Source of the DNA: an uncultured Gammaproteobacteria bacterium
GTDB lineage: Bacteria > Pseudomonadota > Gammaproteobacteria > Steroidobacterales > XN24
Direction: 5' to 3'
Assembly (NCBI GenBank): GCA_947259915.1
Contig: CAMYOC010000053.1
Coordinates: 62,001 to 126,000 of the forward strand
DNA length: 64,000 nt
Positions 28,237 through 36,816 of the stretch are shown here, in pieces. Numbering within the stretch: position 1 is the first letter of the stretch; each line of letters starts with the position of its first letter. The position numbers and the translations under genes are program-made. The notes under the pieces are model-generated. The model ran no database searches. It was not told where the DNA came from and saw nothing but the letters and a program-made list of their open reading frames with translations.

Positions 28237-30108
28237 CTAGGGCGTCCTGCTGGCCTGGCGCAGGATCTCGTCGCGCCGCTTCAGCAGTGCCTGGATCTGG
28301 GACCGTTCCAGCAGCCCGCCCAGCGCCGTATTGAGGTTGGCGGAATCCAGCGTCTGCAGTCGTGCTGCGAGCAGCTCCGACAACTTCAGGTCGACCTTGC
28401 GCAGGTCCGCCGGCCGCCCGGACGAGGTCCGGAAGGCCCGCGAATGATCGATCAGATACAGCATCCAGTCATCGCGGGTATAGGTGATGTTCTGTTTGGT
28501 CCGGTCCTCGTTATAGATCAGCGCATCGAACACGAACATCAGGGGCCATTGTTCGGACAGCGAACACCAGCCGGCCGCGGGGATCGATTCCTGCTCTCGT
28601 TTCAGCTCATTGATCAGGCCATCGATCCACAGCTGCAGTGATCCACGCCGGCCACCGATCTCGCGCTCGACACTGACCGGCACCAGGCGCAGACCAATCA
28701 GCCGATCCAGCCGATAGGCCGCCACCTCGTGCTCCCATCGATCGGACAGATTGATCAGACGGTTTTTCTGCGACCTGCGGCTGGCATCGATCGGCGTGGA
28801 CTCGGTCTTGAACAGGGCTTCGACCTCGATCTCGCCCTGGCGGATCTTGACCTTCTTCGGTTTGGTCACGCCTTCTCCGACCTCTTCGACCGAGACGATC
28901 TCGCCGCGGCTCAGGATTTCCTCGAGCTGTCCGTCGGTCAAAAGTCCGGGCCTTGGGCCGACCCGGCGTGGCTCGACCTCGATCGGCGTCGGTCCGGACT
29001 CCCCTGCATAGAGGGCGGCGAGGGCGCCGGTCTGGTCGAGCAGGGCCGCCGGGCGGCCGTGATAGACCGGCTCCAGCATGCCGGTGTCGATCAGCAGCAC
29101 GGCTTCGTTCATGCGGCTGCGGATCCGCGAATCCACCGTCGGGGTGTGCCCGAGCACGGCGCGTTGTGCGTTGAGCGCGCTCAGCACCCGTTCGACCCGG
29201 AAGATCTCGAAATTTTCGTTGCACCAGGCCGTACCGCGAAACCAGAGCGGGCCCTCTGCGGTAAACACCGGCGAAGCGCTGGCCGCTGCCAGGCGGCTGG
29301 CCGCGGCGGCCTGGTCCGGGTCCGCCGCTGCGGCGGTCTCTGCGATCGAGGGGCGCTCGGAGAACGGCGTTGCTTCATTCAAAACGCCGGCGTCTCTGAG
29401 CGCTGCCCAGGCCGCGGCATAGGCCGCAAGATCTCCGCTCAGACGGGCGTTGAGCGCGGTCAGATCGGCGACCGCAAGATCCTCTGACACGCCCCCGTGC
29501 ACAAACAGACTCCCGTTGATCACGATGGCCACCGGGCGCTGCAGGATCCAGGAACCGTAGCGGCCGTCCGGCGCGAACATCGCCTGGTGACCAAAGTAGC
29601 CGGTCGGGAAGCGCGCCGCGAAATCCGCTCTGGCTGCGTCGCCGTCTGTCAGACCCCCGTGGCTCAAAAACCGCTGGTAAGCGGTCTCGCGTCGCGCCGG
29701 GTCCTCCGCATCCGCATAGCTCGCGAACTCCTCGGCTGACACATATTCCAGTTCGCCGGAGAGCTGCATCGCGTCGTGATTGCCGAGGATGACGTGGACT
29801 TTGCCCCCGGCCTCTTCAGCTGCGGGCTGCAGCGCCATGAACAGTTCCAGCACATCGCGGGAGCGGGCGCCTCTGTCGACCAGATCGCCCATGCTGACGA
29901 GATGGGCCGCGCCGCCGGTCCACTGCAGCTGCTCGTCGATCAGACCGGCCTCGCGGAGGATGCCAGTCAATTCTGTATAAGCGCCGTGGACATCGCCGAC
30001 CGCGACCACGCGGCTGACGCCGTCCCAGCGCCATTGCCCGGCGGTCGCCGCTAGCGAAACCAGCAACAGGAGTGCGACAACGGCGCTACGGCAAAGCATT
30101 CTCGACAT
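28237..30108 (-). CDS. Exported PPP-type phosphatase fused to a PI3/4-kinase-like domain
   Basis: A 623-residue protein; ATG 30108 has GGAG 7 nt upstream and begins a signal peptide (cleavage near ATA-GQ, residue 24). Residues 32-345 are a Shewanella-like calcineurin phosphoesterase with G38DVHG, G74DLVDRG, G109NHD, FVHGG and LGHTP, all metal ligands present. Residues about 425-610 resemble the PI3/4-kinase-like group (SCO1664/FAM20-like): K434 in ALFKTE, E461 in EVAAYRLDRL, D528 and N533 in FDALIYNEDRTKQN, and D554 in LIDHSRAF. Phosphatase and kinase activities in one exported chain would be unusual because the periplasm lacks ATP, so the second part may have another role. It is divergent from a small lipoprotein gene. 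Confidence 0.85.
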   Translation of the reverse strand: MSRMLCRSAVVALLLLVSLAATAGQWRWDGVSRVVAVGDVHGAYTELTGILREAGLIDEQLQWTGGAAHLVSMGDLVDRGARSRDVLELFMALQPAAEEAGGKVHVILGNHDAMQLSGELEYVSAEEFASYADAEDPARRETAYQRFLSHGGLTDGDAARADFAARFPTGYFGHQAMFAPDGRYGSWILQRPVAIVINGSLFVHGGVSEDLAVADLTALNARLSGDLAAYAAAWAALRDAGVLNEATPFSERPSIAETAAAADPDQAAAASRLAAASASPVFTAEGPLWFRGTAWCNENFEIFRVERVLSALNAQRAVLGHTPTVDSRIRSRMNEAVLLIDTGMLEPVYHGRPAALLDQTGALAALYAGESGPTPIEVEPRRVGPRPGLLTDGQLEEILSRGEIVSVEEVGEGVTKPKKVKIRQGEIEVEALFKTESTPIDASRRSQKNRLINLSDRWEHEVAAYRLDRLIGLRLVPVSVEREIGGRRGSLQLWIDGLINELKREQESIPAAGWCSLSEQWPLMFVFDALIYNEDRTKQNITYTRDDWMLYLIDHSRAFRTSSGRPADLRKVDLKLSELLAARLQTLDSANLNTALGGLLERSQIQALLKRRDEILRQASRTP

Positions 30109-30252
30109 CGGATTCTCCGGCTGGGTGCAGGTAGACTAGCCTAGGCCAGCCGGGCCCCACAGGCCAGCGTCCGGCTGGGGTATCATCCTCGCGGCGGCGC
30201 CGCCTGCGCGCCCGGCATCCGGTCCATCGTCAGACATACGGGGAAGCGAAAC

Positions 30253-30630
30253 ATGACTCGAGTACCACTCAGAGCGCTTTATTGCGTGGCCCTCGCGCTG
30301 GCGGCGGTCCTCGCCGGTTGTGCGCTGGAAGAAAAATCCCGGGGGGACTTCGAGCGCCATAACCAGAGCATTCTGCGTGATTCCTATGCGGAGCCGGGGA
30401 TGCTCGTATTCGAGGCCAAGGCCGGCGCTGCGTTCCCGGCGGATAGCAAAAGTGCGGAGGCGTTGCGCATGCAATGGCTGGATGCCTGGCTGGTCCAGCG
30501 CAAGCTCTGCCCGAATGGCCACGAGGTTCAATCCCGCGAGTTGATCGGTGTCGGCGAGCCCAACTTCCACGACATGGATCTGCGCTATCTGATCCGCTGC
30601 ACCGACGGGCCGGCGGAGCCCGCGTCCTGA
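30253..30630 (+). CDS. Small lipoprotein of unknown function
   Basis: A 125-residue protein from ATG 30253, with AGCGAA upstream as a weak ribosome site. Residues 1-22 are a lipoprotein signal with lipobox LAGC (Cys 23 approximately), followed by ALEEKSRGDF, so the mature protein is expected to be lipid anchored; residue +2 is Ala, consistent with outer-membrane sorting. The mature part is about 100 residues with two further Cys (CPNGHEV and IRCTDG), which could form a disulfide. I do not recognise a family. A TATCAT element lies about 70 nt upstream in the 144 bp gap shared with the divergent phosphatase gene. Its stop is 1 bp from the convergent gene's stop. Confidence 0.8.
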   Translation: MTRVPLRALYCVALALAAVLAGCALEEKSRGDFERHNQSILRDSYAEPGMLVFEAKAGAAFPADSKSAEALRMQWLDAWLVQRKLCPNGHEVQSRELIGVGEPNFHDMDLRYLIRCTDGPAEPAS

Positions 30631-30631
30631 G

Positions 30632-31447
30632 CTAGCGGATGTACTGCCCCTCGATCTCCTCGTAGCGCCCGCTCTCGCGCAGCCGGGTCAGCGCCGAGTC
30701 GAACCTGGCCACGACTTCCCGCGACACCGACGCGTTGCTGAACATCAGCCGCACTTCACTGCCGCCGGTGGCAGCCAGCGGGTGCAGTTCCACATCACCA
30801 TCCAGCCCGCGCCGGCGGATGATGGAGGTACCGACGATCACGTCCTCGAGATAAGCGTCGATCACGCGGTCCAGCAGGCGGGTCGCGTTGGTCTCGCCCA
30901 CCTCGGCGATGATGAACTGGCCCTCATAGGCCGGATCATCCTGCATTGCTTCAATTTCGGAGCCATACAGATAGGCGTCGGTCACACCGATCTTCATCCC
31001 CGCATCCAGCATCGCGTCGAGCGACTCCGCGTCCAGCACCTTCGTATCGCCGCGGCGCACGAACAGACCGAATTCCTCGATACGGTATGGCGATGAGAAC
31101 ATCGCGAACTCATCGCGCTCCGGCGTCCTGGTGGCGCCGCTGATCAGATCGATGTCGCCATTGCGGATCCGGCCCAGCAGACTGGCCCAGTTGTCCCGCT
31201 CGAACGACACCGAACATCCGGCCTCGGCAGCCATGGCGCGGACCAGTTCCACATCCAGACCCTGCAGATTGCCCTTGGGATCCATGTAGTGATACGGCTC
31301 CCACGGGTCCCAACCCATGGTCAGCGTGCATCCGGCGGTCGTCGCTTCGGTGGGCGGGGAGGCTGGTGTCTCGGCGGGTTCCCGCCCACAGGCGGCGATG
31401 CAGAATACGGCCAGCAGGAGAGCGAGCAGACGGTAGGCAGCTTGCAT
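30632..31447 (-). CDS. Solute-binding lipoprotein, family 3 (PF00497-like)
   Basis: A 271-residue protein. ATG 31447 is preferred over GTG 31462 because GAGGGG lies 7 nt upstream. The lipobox CIAAC gives a modified Cys at about residue 20. The mature part is a bilobed amino-acid-type binding protein (MGWDPWEPYHYMDPKGNLQG, GLDVELVRAMA, ISGATRTPERDEFAMFSSPY, VRLMFSNASV). No permease or ATPase gene is adjacent, so it is an orphan receptor; such proteins can also be signalling or enzyme-like relatives. A TATACT box at 31520-31515 in the 99 bp gap upstream suggests its own promoter, separate from the peptidase gene upstream. Confidence 0.88.
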   Translation of the reverse strand: MQAAYRLLALLLAVFCIAACGREPAETPASPPTEATTAGCTLTMGWDPWEPYHYMDPKGNLQGLDVELVRAMAAEAGCSVSFERDNWASLLGRIRNGDIDLISGATRTPERDEFAMFSSPYRIEEFGLFVRRGDTKVLDAESLDAMLDAGMKIGVTDAYLYGSEIEAMQDDPAYEGQFIIAEVGETNATRLLDRVIDAYLEDVIVGTSIIRRRGLDGDVELHPLAATGGSEVRLMFSNASVSREVVARFDSALTRLRESGRYEEIEGQYIR

Positions 31448-31546
31448 GGATTTTCCCCTCACGCGACTTCCGTGGACGGCGGGCCATCTCCCTGATCCCG
31501 GTCGCTCTGTCCCCAGTATAGAAGATCGCCCGCGAGGGCCCTTGCG

Positions 31547-33322
31547 CTAAGGGGTTTCCAGCGCCCGGTAATGGACCATACGGAACTGATACGGGTTGGC
31601 GTCGCGCAGCCGCTGCGCCAGCCGGCCATGCCGCCTGGGATCCCAGACCGCGTAGCGTTCGACAAAGGCCTCTGCCTCGGCGGCGTTACCGTTCTCCTGG
31701 ATGCGCAGGACCTCGGCCAGCATCGCCGTCACGGTGTCGTGGTAGCGCGCGTCATCCAGTTCCAGATATTCCGGGCCAAAGGACAATAGCCCATGCTGGA
31801 GAAAGAAATTCATCTGCATCAGCTGCATGGTCTGGTAGGCCTGCTCGCGCCGCGGTTTGACCCGCTGCAACACGCGGCTGATGCCTGCGGCATAGATGGC
31901 CTTGAGCGTGGATTCCCCGATCAGCCCCTGCTCCTCGAGCTGGCTGGCGACAAACAGCGAAACCAGATCGGACTTGAGCTCTTCAAAGAGATCCCCCCAG
32001 GGGCTGAGCGCAGGGCCGAGATCCCGGCCGTCCAGCGTGCGGGCCACGCCCAGATAGTGGCCGATCTCGTGCCACAGCGTCCGGTAAAGCGGACCCTCCG
32101 GCTGATAGTCTGAGGCAAATTCGGGCCCGACCGCGGCTGCATAGATTTGCGCGCTGTCGGCGAACAACTCCGGATTGGTCAGGATATTGCCGCGCAGCAG
32201 GATGATGCGGCCGTATTTGCGTGTGTGGTCCGCCTCATTGGGCAGGATGCTGGCGGTGTTGGTACCCCGGGCCTGGCCGAAGTCGGCGATCACCTCGTAT
32301 ACGCCGACCGGGATGCGGCTGCGCACCTGCCGTTCATCGCGCTGAGGCAGTGAATCCTGCAGCGTCTGGATGCTGCCGATGGCTTGCTGCATTGCGGCGG
32401 TCCGCTCCGCATCGCGCACCAGCAGGCTGAGCGAGAAGAACGCGCGCACGCCAAACAAGCCGTCGTCATAGCTCTCGTAGCTGCCGATCTGCGCATTGAG
32501 GTTGCGGAAGTCGCCGTTGATCCACGCGGCGTCGCCACCTTCGTAGTTGTCGCTGAGCAGGTCGCGGGCGCGCTGACGCAGATAGGCCGCAAAATCCGCA
32601 TCGCTTGCGGCGACGGCGTCGGCCGCCTCGTTCAACAGGCCGTAGACCTGCATCATCCGTGACGCCCAGCGCAGTGAATAGGGCAGCGCATAAAACGGCG
32701 CGTCGTCGTCGCCATTGCGGAGATCCAGCAATCGCTGGCGCAGACCCGGATGCAGCACGTCGATGACCGGATGCCGGTCCAGATTCGCCAGATCCGCGTC
32801 GATGTTGGCGGCACTGGTTTCCCGGACCACGGTTCTCACGCTCATCAGCGCCGGTGCGAGTTCCGGTCTTCTCTCGATAAGTGCATCCAGTGGCGCCCGC
32901 TCGATGCCCCAGGGGTAGACATTGCGTCCGGGTTCCGGCGGCGCAACCGGCAGGAACGGCTCGCGGCGGTTGTCCAGCGTGGTCGCTATCGGGCCCCGGA
33001 ACAGATAGAACAACTGGTTCAGCGCCTCCATCTGCGGATCCCCGGGGCCCCGCGCAGACAAGACCCGTTCGGCGAAGAGCGCTTCCGGATGCAGGGAATC
33101 CAGATACATTTCGTGGAGCAACTGACCAGCGGCGATCAGCTTGTCCACCGCCTCGCGCTCGCCCGCCGTCAATCCCCCGAGATTCGGGTCGATGTAGACG
33201 TGGCGGGTCTTGTCCAGCACTTCCCGGGCCTGAGCCAGGCTCCAGTACCCGGTCGATGGGCCATCGGCGGCCTGGAGCAGGGGGCAGGCGGTCATCAGCA
33301 GCAGAATGACGGCAAAGCGCAT
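31547..33322 (-). CDS. Exported zinc peptidase related to family M49
   Basis: A 591-residue protein; ATG 33322 starts a signal peptide ending LLQAAD. The zinc site is HEIGH at about residue 418 and, 25-30 residues later, EELKSD, which fits the second-site EExxAD motif of the dipeptidyl-peptidase III (M49) group. Classical DPP III has HECCGH with one extra residue; here the shorter HExxH form is present, as in several bacterial relatives. It would cleave short peptides in the periplasm. It is divergent from hemN (103 bp between starts). Confidence 0.82.
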   Translation of the reverse strand: MRFAVILLLMTACPLLQAADGPSTGYWSLAQAREVLDKTRHVYIDPNLGGLTAGEREAVDKLIAAGQLLHEMYLDSLHPEALFAERVLSARGPGDPQMEALNQLFYLFRGPIATTLDNRREPFLPVAPPEPGRNVYPWGIERAPLDALIERRPELAPALMSVRTVVRETSAANIDADLANLDRHPVIDVLHPGLRQRLLDLRNGDDDAPFYALPYSLRWASRMMQVYGLLNEAADAVAASDADFAAYLRQRARDLLSDNYEGGDAAWINGDFRNLNAQIGSYESYDDGLFGVRAFFSLSLLVRDAERTAAMQQAIGSIQTLQDSLPQRDERQVRSRIPVGVYEVIADFGQARGTNTASILPNEADHTRKYGRIILLRGNILTNPELFADSAQIYAAAVGPEFASDYQPEGPLYRTLWHEIGHYLGVARTLDGRDLGPALSPWGDLFEELKSDLVSLFVASQLEEQGLIGESTLKAIYAAGISRVLQRVKPRREQAYQTMQLMQMNFFLQHGLLSFGPEYLELDDARYHDTVTAMLAEVLRIQENGNAAEAEAFVERYAVWDPRRHGRLAQRLRDANPYQFRMVHYRALETP

Positions 33323-33425
33323 GGGCGGTGATCTCCCGCGGCGGCGCGGCGGCGCTGACGCAAATCAATGACTAGCGGGTCAAAACCCGTTATTTTCCCT
33401 GTTCGATCCGAAGAGTGGCAGACCC

Positions 33426-34814
33426 ATGCAGCGAGTAGAGTTCGACAGCGACCTGGTCCAGAGATACGACGGCCCCGGTCCCCGTTACACCTCCTATCCC
33501 ACCGCAGTTCAATTCCATGAAGGCTTCGGTGCGGACGATTATGCCCGCCTCGCGCGATTGAGCAACGAAGGCGACCAGGTCAGGCCGCTGTCCTTGTACG
33601 CCCACATCCCGTTCTGCCATTCGCTCTGTTACTACTGCGCTTGCCACAAGATCGTGACCCGCACGCCCGGTGTCGCTGACCAGTACCTGGACTACCTGTT
33701 CCGTGAAGCAGCCATGCACGCCGAGCTCTACGACTCGTCGCGGCCGGTGCGCCAGCTCCATCTAGGGGGAGGTACGCCGACCTATCTGACCGATGAGCAG
33801 ATGACGCGGCTGATGAACGGGCTCGGCGAACATTTTCCGTTGCTGACCGAGGGTGACCGGGAGTATTCGATCGAGATCGATCCGCGCACCACCGGCGCCG
33901 AAACCATACCGTTGCTGGCCGCACTCGGTTTTAATCGTCTCAGCATGGGGATCCAGGATTTCGATCCCCGCGTGCAGCGGGCGGTCAACCGGGTCCAGGC
34001 TCCGGACCATACCCTCGGCCTGTTGCACCAGGCCCGGGACGAGGGTTTCCTGTCGGTCTCGGTGGACCTGATTTACGGTCTGCCGTTCCAGAACATGGAG
34101 CGCTTCCAGCAGACGCTGGAATTGGTGGTCGACGCCCGACCCGATCGCATCGCCACCTACAATTACGCCCATCTGCCGCGGATGGTCAAAGCCCAGCGGC
34201 TGATCCGGGAGGAGGATCTGCCGAGTCCGGCAGAGAAGCTGGAGCTGCTGACCGGGACGGTCGAGTTCCTTACCCGCAGCGGCTATGAATATATCGGCAT
34301 GGATCATTTCGCGCTGCCCGAAGATGAGCTGGTCAAGGCGCGCGACGCCGGCACGCTACACCGGAACTTCCAGGGCTATTCCACTCATTCCGATTGCGAT
34401 CTGGTGGCGCTCGGCGTCAGCTCGATCGGCAAGCTGGATACCTGCTACAGCCAGAACCTCAAGCAACGCAAGGACTATTATGAAGCCCTCGACGCCGGCC
34501 GCCTGCCTATCTTCCGCGGCGTCGAGCTGAATCCGGACGACGTGCTCCGGCGTGCGGTGATCCAGAGCATCATGTGCCAGGATGTGGTCGATATGCAGGC
34601 CTTCTCCAGTGCGTATGGCATCGATTTCCACGATTACTTCGCGCCGGCACTGGCCGCGCTGGAGGTGATGGAACGCGACGGTCTGGTGTCCCTCGACCAG
34701 CGTCACATCCGGGTAAACCCCAAGGGCCGTTTCCTGCTCCGTCCGGTGGCCATGCCCTTCGACGCCTATCTTCAGTCCCGCGAGAGTCCCGGCAGATTCT
34801 CCAAAGTCATCTGA
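33426..34814 (+). CDS. hemN: Oxygen-independent coproporphyrinogen III oxidase
   Basis: A 462-residue radical SAM enzyme that converts coproporphyrinogen III to protoporphyrinogen IX in haem synthesis without oxygen. The iron-sulfur motif is C64-x3-C68-x2-C71 with the extra C73 typical of true HemN rather than HemW. GGGTPTYL, NRLSMGIQDFD, RVQAPDHT and NYAHLPRM match the family, and the length agrees with the usual 455-460. ATG 33426 follows GAAGAG. A palindrome TGAC-N6-GTCA lies at 33369-33382 in its leader, but it does not match an FNR box. SirB2 follows after 25 bp on the same strand. Confidence 0.95.
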   Translation: MQRVEFDSDLVQRYDGPGPRYTSYPTAVQFHEGFGADDYARLARLSNEGDQVRPLSLYAHIPFCHSLCYYCACHKIVTRTPGVADQYLDYLFREAAMHAELYDSSRPVRQLHLGGGTPTYLTDEQMTRLMNGLGEHFPLLTEGDREYSIEIDPRTTGAETIPLLAALGFNRLSMGIQDFDPRVQRAVNRVQAPDHTLGLLHQARDEGFLSVSVDLIYGLPFQNMERFQQTLELVVDARPDRIATYNYAHLPRMVKAQRLIREEDLPSPAEKLELLTGTVEFLTRSGYEYIGMDHFALPEDELVKARDAGTLHRNFQGYSTHSDCDLVALGVSSIGKLDTCYSQNLKQRKDYYEALDAGRLPIFRGVELNPDDVLRRAVIQSIMCQDVVDMQAFSSAYGIDFHDYFAPALAALEVMERDGLVSLDQRHIRVNPKGRFLLRPVAMPFDAYLQSRESPGRFSKVI

Positions 34815-34839
34815 GCCGCCGCGGCCCGGTACCGCGTCG

Positions 34840-35220
34840 ATGTATCCGTTCCTGAAACATCTGCACGTGAGCTGCGCGGCGATCAGCCTCGGGCTGTTCG
34901 TGCTGCGAGGCTGGTGGATGATGGGTGACCCGGCTCGACTGCGGCTGCGCTGGGTACGGATCGTCCCCCATGTGGTGGACACCGTCCTGTTGGCCAGCGC
35001 GATCGGCCTGACCTTTATGATCCAGCAGTGGCCGCTGCGTAACGAGTGGCTGACCGCCAAGGTCATCGGGCTGCTGGTCTATATCGTGCTGGGGACGATT
35101 GCGCTCAAGCGCGGACCCACGCGGGCGATCCGCATCGGCGCATTCTTCGCCGCGCTGGCGGTGTTCGCCTGGATCGTAGTCAGCGCGCGTTTGCACACGC
35201 CCTGGTTGCCGATGATCTGA
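34840..35220 (+). CDS. SirB2-family integral membrane protein
   Basis: A 126-residue protein with four predicted membrane helices. It starts with MYPFLKHLHVSCAAISLGLF and contains PHVVDTVLLASAIGLTF and a Lys-containing helix KVIGLLVYIVLGTIALKRG, the pattern of SirB2-type invasion-gene-regulator proteins. Function is poorly known; it has been named a regulator in Salmonella but is widespread as a small membrane protein. It is 25 bp downstream of hemN and probably cotranscribed. The reading ends 16 bp from the convergent DUF192 gene. Confidence 0.85.
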   Translation: MYPFLKHLHVSCAAISLGLFVLRGWWMMGDPARLRLRWVRIVPHVVDTVLLASAIGLTFMIQQWPLRNEWLTAKVIGLLVYIVLGTIALKRGPTRAIRIGAFFAALAVFAWIVVSARLHTPWLPMI

Positions 35221-35225
35221 ATAAC

Positions 35226-35258
35226 CGGGACCGGGTTTACTCGATGGAACCGGTCCCG
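35226..35258. terminator. Hairpin between convergent sirB2-like and DUF192 genes
   Basis: Inverted repeat CGGGACCGG (35226-35234) and CCGGTCCCG (35250-35258), 9 bp perfect with a 15 nt loop. It overlaps the last codons of the DUF192 gene. Neither side has a good U tract, so termination may be weak or rho-assisted. Confidence 0.4.
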
Positions 35259-35728
35259 ATCGCTGGATGGATGACGCGGTCACCGGCCTCGATGCCCAGG
35301 CGTGCACAGGTCCCGCCGTGGATTTCCAGCGCGTAACGGACCGGGCCAGCCGAAGGAATCGAGGTGCGCGAATAGGGCTCGGTGCGCGCGGCGATATTGC
35401 TGATGGTTCCGTCAGCACGGATAAACAGCATGTCCAGCTGCAGTGGCGTGTTACGCATCCACATACTGGCCGGACGCGTCGCCCCGAAATCGAACAACAT
35501 GCCTTCCCATTCGCCCATCTCGGTCACAAACATCAGACCCCGGGCCAGTTGCCCGGGTGTACTCGCCACGCGGACGGTGAATCCATGGCGATCTCCGCCG
35601 GCGGTCTCGATAGTGAGGGCCGACGCCGGGAGCTGCTCGGGCAGCCCGGCGGCCGTGGCCATCGTCTGTGGAGCGCCGATCGCAAAGAACAACTGCATGG
35701 CAATGAAGATCCCGGATCTGGCGGTCAT
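35237..35728 (-). CDS. Exported DUF192 protein
   Basis: A 163-residue protein; ATG 35728 starts a signal peptide (IAMQLFFAIGAPQTMATAA). The DUF192 core is clear: VRVASTPGQLARGLMF, WEGMLFDFG, MWMRNTPLQLDMLFI, EPYSRTSIPS and ALEIHGGTCARLGIEAGD. The fold is known structurally, but the biochemical role is unsettled; it is usually found as a single periplasmic domain in gammaproteobacteria. It has its own promoter upstream. Confidence 0.9.
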   Translation of the reverse strand: MTARSGIFIAMQLFFAIGAPQTMATAAGLPEQLPASALTIETAGGDRHGFTVRVASTPGQLARGLMFVTEMGEWEGMLFDFGATRPASMWMRNTPLQLDMLFIRADGTISNIAARTEPYSRTSIPSAGPVRYALEIHGGTCARLGIEAGDRVIHPAIGTGSIE

Positions 35729-35809
35729 AAGGCGTGGTTCCTCGGCGTGGCGAGCGGTCGGCGGGTCCGCTGCCCGGGCGCACGATAGTTTTGCGGCGCG
35801 GCAATCGGG

Positions 35810-35837
35810 AGCTTAATCGGCCCGCCGGATGTGTCAA
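35810..35837 (-). promoter_or_regulatory. Probable promoter of the DUF192 gene
   Basis: On the minus strand a perfect -35 TTGACA (35837-35832) is followed after 16 bp by TAAGCT (35815-35810), a fair -10. The start point would lie near 35803, giving a leader of about 75 nt. Confidence 0.45.
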
Positions 35838-35996
35838 TCCGGGCCGAGACCGTCTGGCGACCGGATTTTGCACTGCAAAACTGCCCTCCACGGGGGTCGC
35901 AAGAGACTTCTGGCTACAAAATTCGATCGTAAGCTATTGAAAACGTGAGCATCGCCGGACACTTCGGGAGACCGCTATAGGCATTTTCGGGCAAAA

Positions 35997-36139
35997 GGGG
36001 CTATCCTCTGCTGCCCCGTAGAAAAACGGGCGGATTCGCCGGCCGCCTCCGCCGCCAGCCATCCAGCTCACAGTTCAACGGTGGACCGGTCACCAGCAGT
36101 CCTGGGTCAAGAAGGGGTTCTTGCGAGGTGAGCGCCCGT
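35997..36139. ncRNA. Candidate structured RNA (unassigned)
   Basis: Three inverted repeats occur together: GGGGC/GCCCC (35997-36001 with 36013-36017), ACGGGCG/CGCCCGT (36026-36032 with 36133-36139, enclosing 100 nt), and a perfect inner hairpin CAAGAA-GGGG-TTCTTG (36108-36123). The nesting of the last inside the second is what a compact RNA would show. I could not match it to tmRNA, RNase P RNA, SRP RNA, 6S or a common riboswitch from memory. Random GC-rich complementarity remains possible, and the strand is undecided. Confidence 0.22.
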
Positions 36140-36208
36140 CCCTTCCAAACAGGGCGGCGATGGATGTCTTATCTCCGTGTTCCCGGAACGCGGTGACCGG
36201 TCCGCCAC

Positions 36209-36739
36209 CTAATCCAGAGGACGCAGACGCACTACCGAAAACGGTTCGGTATCTGGCGACGCTGCGTCGGCCGCGCTGTCCGCTGGCGCTGCGAACAGTG
36301 CCCGCAGCTTCCTCAACGCGTCGCGCATCTGCCGGTCCTCGGGTGCGGAATAGATCTCGGCTCTTTCCGCCAGCTGCGCCACGTATTCAGGATAGGCAGA
36401 CTCGAATAGCGTCTGGCCGGATGTCGACAGGGACACGATCATCATCCGCCGGTCATGGCGCGACGGCGAGCGCACGATCAGGCCCTTCTGCTCCAGACGG
36501 TCGAGGATGCCGGTCAGGGTCCCTTTTGTGATCAGGGCCTGCTGGCCCAGATCCTTACAGCTTTGGGGGCCACCCCGGCCGAGGGCAAAAACGACTTCGG
36601 CCTGGGATTGCGTCAGCCCGGTGGAGCGCAGGTGTTGGGACTCACAGAGGCTGAATGCGTGGTAGGTGTGGGTGAGTTCGCGCATCAGCGAGACGACGGG
36701 ATGCGCCGCCGCTTCCTGGGCTGATCTGAACTCCACCAT
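36209..36739 (-). CDS. MarR-family transcriptional regulator
   Basis: A 176-residue protein; ATG 36739 has GGAG 7 nt upstream. The winged-helix DNA-binding domain spans residues 30-130 with SQAEVVFALGRGGPQSCKDL, the recognition helix region ITKGTLTGILDRLEQKGL and the wing RSPSRHDRRMMIVSLS. No effector is known. The adjacent gene on the same strand upstream is glgA, but its stop is 78 bp away. Short direct repeats ACTTGGT and ACTGGGT (36763-36769, 36774-36780), 11 bp apart, lie just before the gene and could be an autoregulatory operator. A TTGACT at 36790-36785 may be its -35. Confidence 0.88.
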   Translation of the reverse strand: MVEFRSAQEAAAHPVVSLMRELTHTYHAFSLCESQHLRSTGLTQSQAEVVFALGRGGPQSCKDLGQQALITKGTLTGILDRLEQKGLIVRSPSRHDRRMMIVSLSTSGQTLFESAYPEYVAQLAERAEIYSAPEDRQMRDALRKLRALFAAPADSAADAASPDTEPFSVVRLRPLD

Positions 36740-36816
36740 GACTGTCTCCCGGATACCCCTAAACTTGGTCCCGACTGGGTGGTTAGTCAAGGCCGCGGAG
36801 CATTTTTTTTGCAGTT

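Larger units (their letters stand above)
35729..36208. other. 480 bp gap between DUF192 and MarR genes
   Basis: No credible coding frame. It contains the DUF192 promoter near 35810-35837 and a cluster of inverted repeats at 35997-36139 that could fold as an RNA (separate entry). The rest shows nothing I can interpret. Confidence 0.5.

Noticed and set aside
33369-33382. TGAC-N6-GTCA palindrome upstream of hemN as an FNR box
   Set aside because: The FNR consensus TTGAT-N4-ATCAA needs six bases between TGA and TCA; here there are eight. It is noted only as an unassigned palindrome.
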